From Actinomycetes bacterium (GTDB lineage Bacteria > Actinomycetota > Acidimicrobiia > Acidimicrobiales > Aldehydirespiratoraceae): a stretch of DNA of 64,000 nt. Below, piece after piece: positions 52,031 to 60,745 of the stretch (the stretch's first letter is position 1; each line of letters begins with the position of its first letter). The translations under genes and the position numbers were made by a program. Where the stretch lies: NCBI GenBank assembly GCA_024276495.1, contig JAJRXC010000059.1, positions 1-64,000 of the forward strand, in the 5' to 3' direction. The notes under the pieces were generated by a model, which was given only the letters and a program-made list of their open reading frames with translations, did no database searches and was not told where the DNA came from.

Positions 52031-55000
52031 CCGACCAACAGCTCGCGCAGCGCCTCGGGCGGTCCCGGTTTGGCGAAGAGGAAGCCCTGGGCTCGGTGAC
52101 AGCCGAGCTCCACGAGCATCTCCGCCTGCAGCTGGGTCTCGACCCCTTCGGCGACCACTCCGAGCCCGAGCGCATCGGCCAGCGACACGATCGACCTCAC
52201 GAAGGCCACGTCCTCGGGATCGTGACCGAGATCGTTGACGAACGACCGGTCGATCTTCAAGGCATCGACCGGGAACCGTTTGAGATAGGCGAGCGAGCTG
52301 AAACCCGTCCCGAAGTCGTCGACCGCGAGGTGGACCCCCAGCTTCTTGAGCCGATGGAGGATCTCCTCGGACCGGTTGACGTCGTTCATGACCGCCGACT
52401 CGGTGATCTCGAGACAGAGGCGCCGGGGGGCGAGCCGTGTCTCCGCCAACACCGATCGGACCAGCGAAACGGTCTCCTCGCGCTGAAGTTGGGCCGCCGC
52501 CAGGTTGACCCGAACGACCGGGCCGGCATCGCCCCCGGGCCATCGGGCGGCCTCACGGCAGGCTTCGGCCAGCACGAGCTCGCCCATCTCGACGATCAGG
52601 CCCGTCTCCTCGGCGACCTCGATGAACGCGCCGGCCGCGAGCAGGCCGTTCTCGGGGTGTTGCCACCGCACCAGCGCCTCGGCGCCCAGGATCCGACCGT
52701 CGTGGAGGGACACCTCAGGTTGGTAGTGGACCAGGAGCTCGTCGCTACGAAGGGCACCACGGAGCCCCGACTCGGTCGCCATGCGGGCGGTGACGGCCTC
52801 CTGGAGCTCCTCGTCGAACGACTCGGCCCGGGCCCGGCCCTGGGCCTTGGCCCGGTACATCGCGGTGTCGGCCCGACGAATCAGATCGTCGACCGCGGCC
52901 CGGTCGTTGGCCACCGCGATGCCGATGCTGACAGTCGGATAGATCTTCTGGCTACCCAGGGTGACCGGCTCGCCGATCAACCGCATGAGCCGTTCCGCGA
53001 CGAACTCCGCCTCCGTGACCACCACCGGTCCGGGAAGGACGACCGCGAACTCGTCGCCACCGAGCCGGGCCACGAGATCCCCGGGGCGAACGGCGAGCCG
53101 AAGTCGATCAGCAACGACGACGAGCAGTTCGTCACCCCGATCGTGGCCGAGTGAGTCGTTGATGTTCTTGAATCGGTCGAGGTCGAGCAACAACACCGCG
53201 AGGGAGTCCGAATCGTCCGCGATGCGATCGATCTCATCGAGCAGGCGGCGTCGGTTCGCGAGGCCGGTCAGCTCGTCGTGCGACGCCTGAAAGCGCAGAA
53301 GCTGTTCGGCTCGACGTCGTTCCGTGACGTCCTCGATGTGGATCAGCCAGAACTCCTCCCCCCGGTGGCCCTCGACGAGTGAACCTCTCATCTGCCCCCA
53401 GACGCGGCCTCCTCCGGGTCCGCGGAACGCCGCCTCCGCGGTGAACTGTCCGTCGGGGGCCGTGGCCCACTCGACCGAGCCGGGCGCATCGTCGTAGACG
53501 AACTGCGGCGGGGTGCCGATCAACTCGTCGACCGACTCGGCGCCGACGAACTCGACGAAGGCCCGGTTGCAGGTGATCAGGTTCAGTGCCTCGTCGCGCA
53601 GCACGACTCCGATGGGCGCGCTCTCGAAGGCGGCCTCGGCATAACGCTGGGCCGCCACCCGCACGTCGGCTTCCTGGATCATCTGGCTCAACGATTCGAG
53701 CAACTCGACCGTCTCCTCGGGCCAGTCCCCGGGTCGTAGCGTGCCGGCGACGAGGATGTGGTCGGTCCGATCCGTGCCCCGGGGAACGGCCAGCAGACAG
53801 GGTTCGCGCAGGGTCGGGGAGTCGCTCACCCGAGCGGTCGTCTCACCGGTGGCCCGAACCTCGTCGAAGAGCTCACGGGCACCGAACTCGATGTCCTCGG
53901 CGAACTCGAACTCCTGATGGTCCGGGCGGATCCATCGGCTCGAATTGATGTAGCGGGAGTTGCGGTGGTCGACCTGCCAGCCACCGATCCCCTCGAGGCC
54001 ACAGAAGACCGCAGCGGCGGCCAGCACCGACTCGATCACCGCCTCGCTGTCCTCCGGGGTCGCCTCGGCCAGCTCCGCCGCACATTCGCTGAGCAGTCGC
54101 TGCGCCTCCAGGCGGCCAAGGCCCCGGCGCTCCTCGGCGATGCGGCCACGAAGCTGACCCATCATCACCGAAAGGGCCCGGAAGGCCTCCAGCTCGTGGT
54201 CGGCGAACGCCCGCCGCGCGACGAACGCCAACGCGGCGTCGGCGTGACCCCCGACGAAGACGGGGAACACCGTGCTCGACACGTCGGAACCCCACGCGCG
54301 CCGGGTGACCTCGGTCCACTTCTCGTCGGCCACGCCCCGCTGGAAGGCCTCCTTGTCCTTGGCTCGTGGCCCGGCCGGGAGCGCGATGGTGTCGCCCGGC
54401 TTCGGTCGCGGCCTCCCGGCCGGAGCCCACGCGGCCTCGACGATGCTCTCGGTGGCGCCGAGACCCCGAACCGCGACCCCATCGAGATCGAGCTGTGTTC
54501 CGATCCGTTCGACTGCCTCGTCGACGACCGCGTCGACGGTTTCCAGTGTCGCCCCCAAGAACCCGTCCGCCAGCTGAGAGATCAGCTCGTCGATCGCCAG
54601 TCGGGCGTTGATCTCCTCCTCGGCCCGGAGTCGGACGTTGAGTTGACCGATGAGGTCCGCGGCCGCGTTCGCGAGGTCACGCGGCGCTTCGAGGTCGCCC
54701 CGGGGTCCATTGGCCCAGATGAAGGTGAGGGCCGACGGCGGGAGGCCAGCGCCCCGAATCGGCGCGACGATCGAGGTCCACATCCCGTCGTCGCTGTCCC
54801 GCAGGAGAGGGGCCAGCTCCGGACTCGACGCCCGAACGTGGGTCTCGGTCTCGGTGGCCATCATCTCATCGATGAGGCCGAGCGCGTTCCGGTTCATCGT
54901 CGTACCGACGTCGACCGCCAGATCCCCGGAACGGGACCAGGAATCGACGATCGTGACGGTCTCGTGGTCGGCTTCGATCGCCGCGATCAACACGAGGTCG

Positions 55001-56181
55001 GCGCCCAGATGGGTCCCCATCCGTTCGAGGGTCGAGTGAATCGCCTCCGTCGCATCCGCCGCGCTCGCTTCGAGGAAGACCTTGCCGGTCGCGGCCAAGG
55101 CCCGTTGCCCGTCGAGGCGTTCCGCCGATGACCGTTCGGCGGCGACGCGACCCCGCGTCTGGGCGACCAGCGACGCCAGCGTCGACAAGGCGTCGAACTC
55201 CTGGGGGAGCCAGCTGTCGGCCCCGATCCGGGTGACCGCAACGAGCGCATCGCCGTCGGTCACCGAAGCCGGGAGAAGGGCGACCGTGCGGGGCGGGTCG
55301 CGGAGCTCGAGCGCGTCGCTGACCTCCGGTCCCATGATCGCGTCGACGATGTCGGCGACGTCGACGACCCGCGGTTCGCTGGTGAACTCCCGCAAGGTGA
55401 GGTTCTCGGCCCCGGGGATGCCCGACACGTCCGGAACGGAGAGCGTTCTCAGTTCGGCGGGGAGTCCCCGTTCGGCGACCATGTGGGGCAGCGCGATGGT
55501 CTCGTCGTCGATCACGTCGATCAACACCACGGCATCGGCGCCGACGATCTCCCTCATCTGTTCGAGGGCACGGTCCACCTCCGCGTCGAGGGTCTCCGGC
55601 GACACCGACTGGAGCCGCGCCGCGAGCGTGACGGTCAGATCGTCGAGTCGGTGGCGTTCGGACAACCGACGCTCGGCGACGACTCGCCGGTTGAACTGAC
55701 GCAAAAGGAGAACGAATCCCCGCACCAGCGCGAGATCGGATTCGTACCAGACGTGTCGGGCCGAACCGATCACCAAGACGGTTGTCTCGTCGGTGGTGCG
55801 GTGGATCACCGCGACGACCGCCATCCCGCCGGTCCATCCGCGCGCCTCGCACAATTCGGCGCCGACGACGAGCTCGAGCGGAACGATCCCGATCCCGTCA
55901 CCGGCCGCGACGACGTCGGCCACCGCCGGGTCGGCGGCCACGACGTCCTCGGTGGCGAGCTCCGAGGACGCGTCGAGCGACCAGCGGTGCTCGTTCGTCG
56001 CCACCGCCGTGTGGTTGTCGACTCGCCAGACACTGGCCGCCGTACCGTCGACGAGTCGGGCCACCCGTTCCATGGAGGCTTCGATGACCGCCGATGCCGT
56101 GTCGGCGGTGGCGTCGACGAAGCGGGCGCCCAGCTCCCACAGGATGTCCTGTGGTGTCCACGAACGCGACGGGTCACTCAT
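52018..56181 (-). CDS. Large sensor with five GAF-like repeats, PAS, GGDEF and EAL
   Basis: A 1387-residue signalling protein. Five repeats of about 160-180 residues share a helix-sheet pattern resembling GAF domains, each opening with a helix like LGARFVDATADTASAVIEAS or TVTLAARLQSVSPETLDAEV. Then follow a PAS domain (about 870-980, ESAPIGVVLRDEALNLITCN), GGDEF (RLGGDEFAVVL near 1060, intact) and EAL (AEALVRWQHPENG near 1180, with VDDFGTGFSSLAYLKRFP). It probably senses several signals and sets c-di-GMP. No membrane segment was seen, so it is cytosolic. The next gene on the strand is the redoxin selenoprotein, 42 bp upstream. Confidence 0.85.
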   Translation of the reverse strand: MSDPSRSWTPQDILWELGARFVDATADTASAVIEASMERVARLVDGTAASVWRVDNHTAVATNEHRWSLDASSELATEDVVAADPAVADVVAAGDGIGIVPLELVVGAELCEARGWTGGMAVVAVIHRTTDETTVLVIGSARHVWYESDLALVRGFVLLLRQFNRRVVAERRLSERHRLDDLTVTLAARLQSVSPETLDAEVDRALEQMREIVGADAVVLIDVIDDETIALPHMVAERGLPAELRTLSVPDVSGIPGAENLTLREFTSEPRVVDVADIVDAIMGPEVSDALELRDPPRTVALLPASVTDGDALVAVTRIGADSWLPQEFDALSTLASLVAQTRGRVAAERSSAERLDGQRALAATGKVFLEASAADATEAIHSTLERMGTHLGADLVLIAAIEADHETVTIVDSWSRSGDLAVDVGTTMNRNALGLIDEMMATETETHVRASSPELAPLLRDSDDGMWTSIVAPIRGAGLPPSALTFIWANGPRGDLEAPRDLANAAADLIGQLNVRLRAEEEINARLAIDELISQLADGFLGATLETVDAVVDEAVERIGTQLDLDGVAVRGLGATESIVEAAWAPAGRPRPKPGDTIALPAGPRAKDKEAFQRGVADEKWTEVTRRAWGSDVSSTVFPVFVGGHADAALAFVARRAFADHELEAFRALSVMMGQLRGRIAEERRGLGRLEAQRLLSECAAELAEATPEDSEAVIESVLAAAAVFCGLEGIGGWQVDHRNSRYINSSRWIRPDHQEFEFAEDIEFGARELFDEVRATGETTARVSDSPTLREPCLLAVPRGTDRTDHILVAGTLRPGDWPEETVELLESLSQMIQEADVRVAAQRYAEAAFESAPIGVVLRDEALNLITCNRAFVEFVGAESVDELIGTPPQFVYDDAPGSVEWATAPDGQFTAEAAFRGPGGGRVWGQMRGSLVEGHRGEEFWLIHIEDVTERRRAEQLLRFQASHDELTGLANRRRLLDEIDRIADDSDSLAVLLLDLDRFKNINDSLGHDRGDELLVVVADRLRLAVRPGDLVARLGGDEFAVVLPGPVVVTEAEFVAERLMRLIGEPVTLGSQKIYPTVSIGIAVANDRAAVDDLIRRADTAMYRAKAQGRARAESFDEELQEAVTARMATESGLRGALRSDELLVHYQPEVSLHDGRILGAEALVRWQHPENGLLAAGAFIEVAEETGLIVEMGELVLAEACREAARWPGGDAGPVVRVNLAAAQLQREETVSLVRSVLAETRLAPRRLCLEITESAVMNDVNRSEEILHRLKKLGVHLAVDDFGTGFSSLAYLKRFPVDALKIDRSFVNDLGHDPEDVAFVRSIVSLADALGLGVVAEGVETQLQAEMLVELGCHRAQGFLFAKPGPPEALRELLVGYVG

Positions 56182-56223
56182 CGTCGGAAGGTCGGCTGAA
56201 ACGGGCGAAAGGTGAGGCCGGGG

Positions 56224-57240
56224 TCAGCTCCGGGGAACGCCATGGTACGGGCTCCCCGCCGCCTGCCATTCACCGTACAGTTCGAAGAAGGCGTCGCCGA
56301 ACGGATCCACGTCGCGTAGGGGCATCGCCGCCCGTCGAACGGTGAAGTCCATAGGGGCGAGCCGGGCAGCCCGATCGAACCAGGTGCCGGCGCGCTCCTC
56401 GTCGCCGATCCGCCGCAGATGGGCGGCGATGCGAAAGGCCAGTCGCGCCTGGACCTCGTCGGGTTCGAGATCGGCGACGGCGTAGTCGGCATCGGCGGGA
56501 ACGACCCCGTCGCGGACCCACGCCCGGATCTGGTCCATGTGCTCGTCCGGTCGGACTCCGGTGAAATCGACGAACATGTCGGTGCCGACCTCCGCCGAGT
56601 TCGGTCGGGCGATGGTGCCATCGGCATCGATCCAGACGACCGTCGGGACGTTGCTGATCGCGTAGAGCTCCGCCAGGACGTGGTCCCGGTCGAGCAGCAC
56701 CGGGAAGCTGATCCCCTCCGCGAACTCACGGACGTCGTCGGCAGATTCGTCGAGCGCGACCGCGATCACCATGAAACCATCGTCGGCGAGCTCGTCGTGC
56801 AGTGCCTGCCACCCGGGCAGGTCGTAACGGCAACCTCACCAACTGGCGAAGGCGACGAGCAGTCTCTTGCGATCCTTGAACTCTTCGAGTGAGTGTGTGG
56901 TGCCGTCGAGGTCGGGGAGGACGAAATCGGCCGCCATCCGGCCCGACAGCGTGCGACTGCGCGCGCCGGCGGGAACGCTGATCGCCGCGACGAGGGGTTC
57001 CTCGGAGACGAGCGTGGTCAGGCCGAGCAGCTCAGCCGCCGCGATCAGGTCGACCCGATCACCGTGGCGCAGCGCCGCGTGGTCCCGCACGGGCACACAC
57101 ACGTCGCCGCGACACAACCCCTCGGGCTTCAGCTCCCAGCCGAGCACCACCGACACGTCGGCCGGGTCGACGAGCAGCGACTCACCCTCCCGGGCCGCGT
57201 CGACCGTCGAGGAACCGCCGGGGGTGAGTACGGTCAACAT
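56224..57240 (-). CDS. Thioredoxin-fold redoxin with selenocysteine (TlpA/ResA-like)
   Basis: A 338-residue protein read through an in-frame TGA at 56836-56838. With the TGA as stop there would be an unconnected 134-residue piece (56836-57240) and a 182-residue piece (56224-56772). Read as Sec135, the frame gives LLVAFASWUGCRYDLPGW, a thioredoxin-fold active site (Sec-Gly-Cys, Cys137) followed by a cis-Pro loop SNVPTVVWID. An N-terminal domain (residues 25-60, LGWELKPEGLCRGDVCVPV, Cys43 and Cys48) precedes the redoxin, and a helical C-terminal region follows. No signal peptide. Likely a peroxide- or disulfide-reducing enzyme. Confidence 0.83.
56805..56838 (-). promoter_or_regulatory. UGA (Sec) codon and SECIS-like hairpin of the redoxin
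   Basis: On the minus strand TGA (56838-56836) is followed after 14 nt by a perfect 6-bp stem, CCTGCC/GGCAGG (56821-56816 with 56810-56805), with a CGGGT loop. A small hairpin with G and U in its loop at this distance is the layout of the E. coli SECIS element. This is the better of the two SECIS candidates in the window. Confidence 0.68.
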
Positions 57241-57260
57241 CGTTCGGTACGGCTCGGCAT
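57234..57260 (-). other. Eight-codon uORF overlapping the redoxin start
   Basis: A strong GGAGGA (57265-57270) precedes ATG 57260, which encodes MPSRTERC and stops at a TGA that overlaps the redoxin ATG (ATGTTGA). The redoxin ATG has no good ribosome site of its own, so ribosomes probably reinitiate after the mini-ORF. It may also be an unused accident. Confidence 0.45.
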
Positions 57261-57330
57261 GGGATCCTCCGATGTCAGTCTCGCATCTCTCGGCGACCGG
57301 AGCGAGAGCGGGGCCCGACAGGCGACACGG

Positions 57331-57336
57331 TAACGT
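57331..57336 (+). promoter_or_regulatory. -10 of the enoyl-CoA hydratase gene
   Basis: TAACGT with 8 nt to the ATG at 57345, the leaderless spacing. Confidence 0.45.
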
Positions 57337-57344
57337 GCCCGGCC

Positions 57345-58127
57345 ATGGGTGAGTTCGTGATGTTCGACCGGGAAACCACGCCGGGAGTGGCCGTCATCCG
57401 GTTCGATCGACCGAAGGTGAACGCCATCAACACCGAGATGCTGCTCGACATCTTGCATGTCTGTCGGCAACTCGAGTCCGACACCGACGTCCGGTCCGTC
57501 GTGTTGACCGGCGGCGATCGCAACTTCGCCGCCGGGGCCGACATCACGGCGTTTCCCGGTTTCGACCATGCCGACGCCCTCGAGTTCTCGCATCGTTTCA
57601 ACGCTGCCGCCCTCGCACTGGAGAACCTGCCGCAGATCACCGTCTCCGCGATCAACGGCTTCGCGCTGGGCGGGGGCCTGGAGCTGGCCCTGGCCACCGA
57701 CTTCAGGATCGCCGCCGCCGACGCCCGGCTCGGCCTTCCCGAGATGCTGCTCGGCATCATCCCCGGCGGCGGGGGCACCCAACGGCTGGGTCGTCTCGTG
57801 GGGATCACCCTGGCCAAGGAGCTGGTCTACACCGGACGCAACCTCGACGCGGAGGAAGCATTGGCCGCAGGGCTGATCTCCGCGATCCACGAGCCCGACG
57901 CGGTCCAGGCGGCGGCCCTCGAGATGGCGTCGACCTACGCGGCCGGGCCGGCGTCGTTGCGGATCGCGAAGCGGGTCATGCTCGCCGGCTGTCACCTACC
58001 GATCGAGGACGCGGCGGAGATCGAGGCCGACGGCTTCGCCGAGGCGTTCACGACCGACGACAAGATCACCGGTGTGTCGAGCTTCATCGAACACGGCCCC
58101 GGTCGGGCGATCTTCACCGGGACCTGA
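57345..58127 (+). CDS. Enoyl-CoA hydratase
   Basis: A 260-residue crotonase. FAAGADITAFP (about residue 63) and NGFALGGGLELALATDF (about 105) build the oxyanion hole. GLPEMLLGIIPGGGGTQRLGRLVG (about 128) carries the catalytic Glu of genuine hydratases. It would hydrate trans-2-enoyl-CoA. The stop is 4 bp from the convergent ABC permease. Confidence 0.9.
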   Translation: MGEFVMFDRETTPGVAVIRFDRPKVNAINTEMLLDILHVCRQLESDTDVRSVVLTGGDRNFAAGADITAFPGFDHADALEFSHRFNAAALALENLPQITVSAINGFALGGGLELALATDFRIAAADARLGLPEMLLGIIPGGGGTQRLGRLVGITLAKELVYTGRNLDAEEALAAGLISAIHEPDAVQAAALEMASTYAAGPASLRIAKRVMLAGCHLPIEDAAEIEADGFAEAFTTDDKITGVSSFIEHGPGRAIFTGT

Positions 58128-58131
58128 CCGC

Positions 58132-58875
58132 TCAGGCCACCTCGAGGCGATCGAGGCGGACGGCGGCGAGCACCAGCGCGCCCACCGCGATGAGGGCCGG
58201 GACCACGATCCCGACGGTCTGCGAGAGGTCGCCGAGCTCGAGCTGCACGCCGGTGCGGGCCGTGAGTATCGAGCTCGTGTAGCCGCGGATCGCGACCTTC
58301 GCGGCCGAACTGCCGAACGCGGCGACGACACCCTCCCAGATGATGACGTAGCCGAGGCCCCACACGATGGCGTTCTTCACCAACAACCCGAGAAGGACGA
58401 ACAGGGCGCTGTACGCGAGGACGCCGAGCGCGGACGCGATGATCGTGGCCACGATCAGGTCGGAACCGACATCGAGCAACATCGCGGTGAGCACCGTCGG
58501 GATGACGGTGAGCGGGAGGCTGACGGTCACGGCGGCCAGCCATGCGCCGACGACGACCGTCCAACGGCGCATCGGCCGGAGCCACAGGTAGACGAGGGTG
58601 CCGTCCTCGCGGGTGTCGCCGAGCGACGCCGCGGCGAACACCAAGGAGACGACCGGGACGACGATGGTGAACGCGACGAGCGAGATCACCCCGACCGCGT
58701 TCTCGAGCCGAACGGACGCCGAGGATTCGATCGATTGTCCGACGGCCCATCCCACGACCGCGACGGCCACGCCGATGAGGCCGAGGCCGACCACCCGTCC
58801 GGTGGTGACGAGCTGACGCAGGATGACCCGATAGGTCACCGAGATCGCCTGGGGAGCGGCAACGGTTCCGGTCAT
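58132..58875 (-). CDS. ABC-2-type transporter permease
   Basis: A 247-residue protein with about six membrane helices (for example VVGLGLIGVAVAVVGWAVG and ISLVAFTIVVPVVSLVFAAAS) and the permease segment GDTREDGTLVYLWLRPMRR that often faces the ATPase. It is the last gene of a four-gene ABC operon and overlaps the ATPase stop by 4 bp. Direction and substrate are unknown. Confidence 0.8.
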   Translation of the reverse strand: MTGTVAAPQAISVTYRVILRQLVTTGRVVGLGLIGVAVAVVGWAVGQSIESSASVRLENAVGVISLVAFTIVVPVVSLVFAAASLGDTREDGTLVYLWLRPMRRWTVVVGAWLAAVTVSLPLTVIPTVLTAMLLDVGSDLIVATIIASALGVLAYSALFVLLGLLVKNAIVWGLGYVIIWEGVVAAFGSSAAKVAIRGYTSSILTARTGVQLELGDLSQTVGIVVPALIAVGALVLAAVRLDRLEVA

Positions 58876-59858
58876 CGACGCTCCACCAGGTATCGGAACA
58901 CCGATTCCAGATCGTCGTCGATCGGGCGGACGCCGCGAAGGCGCACACCCAGCTCCCGGGCGACCGGCGCGATCTGACGGCCGAACCCGTCGACGTCGGA
59001 GGTGTTGAGCTCGACGGTGCCGTCGGCCACGTGCACCCCGTCGATGACCTCCCGTTGGAGCAGGGCTGCGGCCAGGCGACGCGGTTCGTCGGTGACGACC
59101 CGGATCCGGTGGGGTCGGTCGTCCATCTGATCACGCAACGCGTGGTAGTCGCCTGCCGCGGCCAGCCGACCCTGGGCGATCACGAGGACCCGGGAACCGA
59201 GACGGGCCACCTCGTCGAGCACGTGGCTGGACACCAGCACACACTTGCCGCCGTCCCCCAACCGGTTGAACAACTCGATCATCCGCCGTCGTTGAACCGG
59301 GTCGAGGCCGGTGAGCGGCTCGTCGAGGATCAGCACGGTCGGGTCGTTGACGAGCGCGGCGGCGAGCTTGACCCGCTGCCGCATTCCCTTCGAGTAGGCC
59401 CCGACGCTCTTCGGGTCGGTCGGGTCGAGCTCGACGATGTCGAGAACGCGGGCCGCCGCGGCGCTCGGGTCGGGCACCCCGTGGGTGGTCGCGGCGATCT
59501 CGACGAACTGGCGGGCGTCGAGCCGGTCGAACAGGGCGTCTTGTTGGGGGGCCAGGCCGATCATTCCCCTCACGTCGGTGTCGGTGCGGGCATCTCGACC
59601 GAGCACCCGGACGGTGCCTCTCGTCGGTGAGGCGAGGCCGCACAGCATTCGGAAGAGGGTCGATTTTCCCGCGCCGTTCGGGCCCAACAACGCGGTGATG
59701 CCGGGACCGACCGTGAACGATACGTCGGACACCGCGACGACATCGCCGAAGGCCTTGGTGACGTTGGTGACCGACACCATGGGCGGCGGCGGTGGCGCGG
59801 TCGCGGGGGCCGGCACCGGGGGAGGCGGTGGGGGTGGCGGGAGCCGGGAATCGGACAT
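58872..59858 (-). CDS. ABC-transporter ATPase with Pro-rich N-terminus
   Basis: A 328-residue ATPase with Walker A LLGPNGAGKSTLF, a YSKGMRQRV signature, Walker B LILDEPLTGLDP and a C-terminal extension (about 240-328) typical of export ATPases. The first 30 residues are almost pure proline and alanine (PPPPPPPPVPAPATAPPPPP), not needed for the fold. ATG 59858 overlaps the upstream permease stop. Confidence 0.87.
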   Translation of the reverse strand: MSDSRLPPPPPPPPVPAPATAPPPPPMVSVTNVTKAFGDVVAVSDVSFTVGPGITALLGPNGAGKSTLFRMLCGLASPTRGTVRVLGRDARTDTDVRGMIGLAPQQDALFDRLDARQFVEIAATTHGVPDPSAAAARVLDIVELDPTDPKSVGAYSKGMRQRVKLAAALVNDPTVLILDEPLTGLDPVQRRRMIELFNRLGDGGKCVLVSSHVLDEVARLGSRVLVIAQGRLAAAGDYHALRDQMDDRPHRIRVVTDEPRRLAAALLQREVIDGVHVADGTVELNTSDVDGFGRQIAPVARELGVRLRGVRPIDDDLESVFRYLVERR

Positions 59859-60745
59859 CAGGCACCGGCCTTGCGGTAGCGCAGCCACAACGCCGACGCC
59901 GCCACCACGAACCAGCCGAGGTTGGCGAGGTACACTGGTGCCGTCGCGATCTCGGGGTAGACCCCGTCGGCACCGAAGATCCGGGCGCTCATCTCGAGCG
60001 GGATGTTGATCGGGTCGAGCAGTCGCAGGTACTCCGACCCGTCGGCGGACCCGATCAGGATGTCGACGATGGTCAACAAGCCGAACATGATCATGATCAC
60101 CGACACACTCGCGAAGGCCCGGCGATCCGTGACGCTCGAACAGGCCAGGCTGATGAGGGCGTAGAGCACGGAGACGGCGATCCCCGACACGAGGATTCGG
60201 ACCAGTGCCAGCATCCAGTCGCGGAACCCGTCGGGCCCGGCGGATGCGAAGGTGAGCCCCAGCAGGTACATGATCGTCGGGGCGACCACGATGATCGACA
60301 AGACGCCGGTGACGGAGGCGATCTTGCTCAGGAGGTAGGTGAGCCGCGTCAGCGGTGTCGACAGGTACAGCGACAACATGCCGTCGCGCCGGTCACGCAC
60401 GAGGGCCTCCGGGGCGACGAGACCGACGAACAGCACGGTCGCGGCGATCGAGTTGCGGGGCAGTTCCCAGAACTCGGGAACCAGCTCGCCGTCGAACAAG
60501 TCGTTGCCCAGGATCAGCGTGAGTCCGATGAAGATCACCGCCGGAAGGAACGCGATGACGACGACCACGACGGGAAACACCTTGTGGCGGGCCTTGCGGC
60601 CGAGGCCGAGCACGCTTCGCGTCGTGTGCCAGGCGACCGAGCGCATCGCACCGGCCACGCCGGAGCGACGTCCGTCGAACCGGCGGTAGCCGCGATCGAG
60701 GATCTCGGCGTGGTCGGTGGAGTCACCCGCACCGGTGGAGGTCAC
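59858..60745 (-). CDS. ABC-2-type transporter permease
   Basis: A 295-residue protein with a charged N-terminal segment, then about six membrane helices (KVFPVVVVVIAFLPAVIFIG, ISLACSSVTD and others) and a TPLTRLTYLLSK cytoplasmic segment. It pairs with the adjacent ATPases. GTG start, overlapping the stop of the preceding ATPase (GTGA). Confidence 0.78.
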   Translation of the reverse strand: MTSTGAGDSTDHAEILDRGYRRFDGRRSGVAGAMRSVAWHTTRSVLGLGRKARHKVFPVVVVVIAFLPAVIFIGLTLILGNDLFDGELVPEFWELPRNSIAATVLFVGLVAPEALVRDRRDGMLSLYLSTPLTRLTYLLSKIASVTGVLSIIVVAPTIMYLLGLTFASAGPDGFRDWMLALVRILVSGIAVSVLYALISLACSSVTDRRAFASVSVIMIMFGLLTIVDILIGSADGSEYLRLLDPINIPLEMSARIFGADGVYPEIATAPVYLANLGWFVVAASALWLRYRKAGA

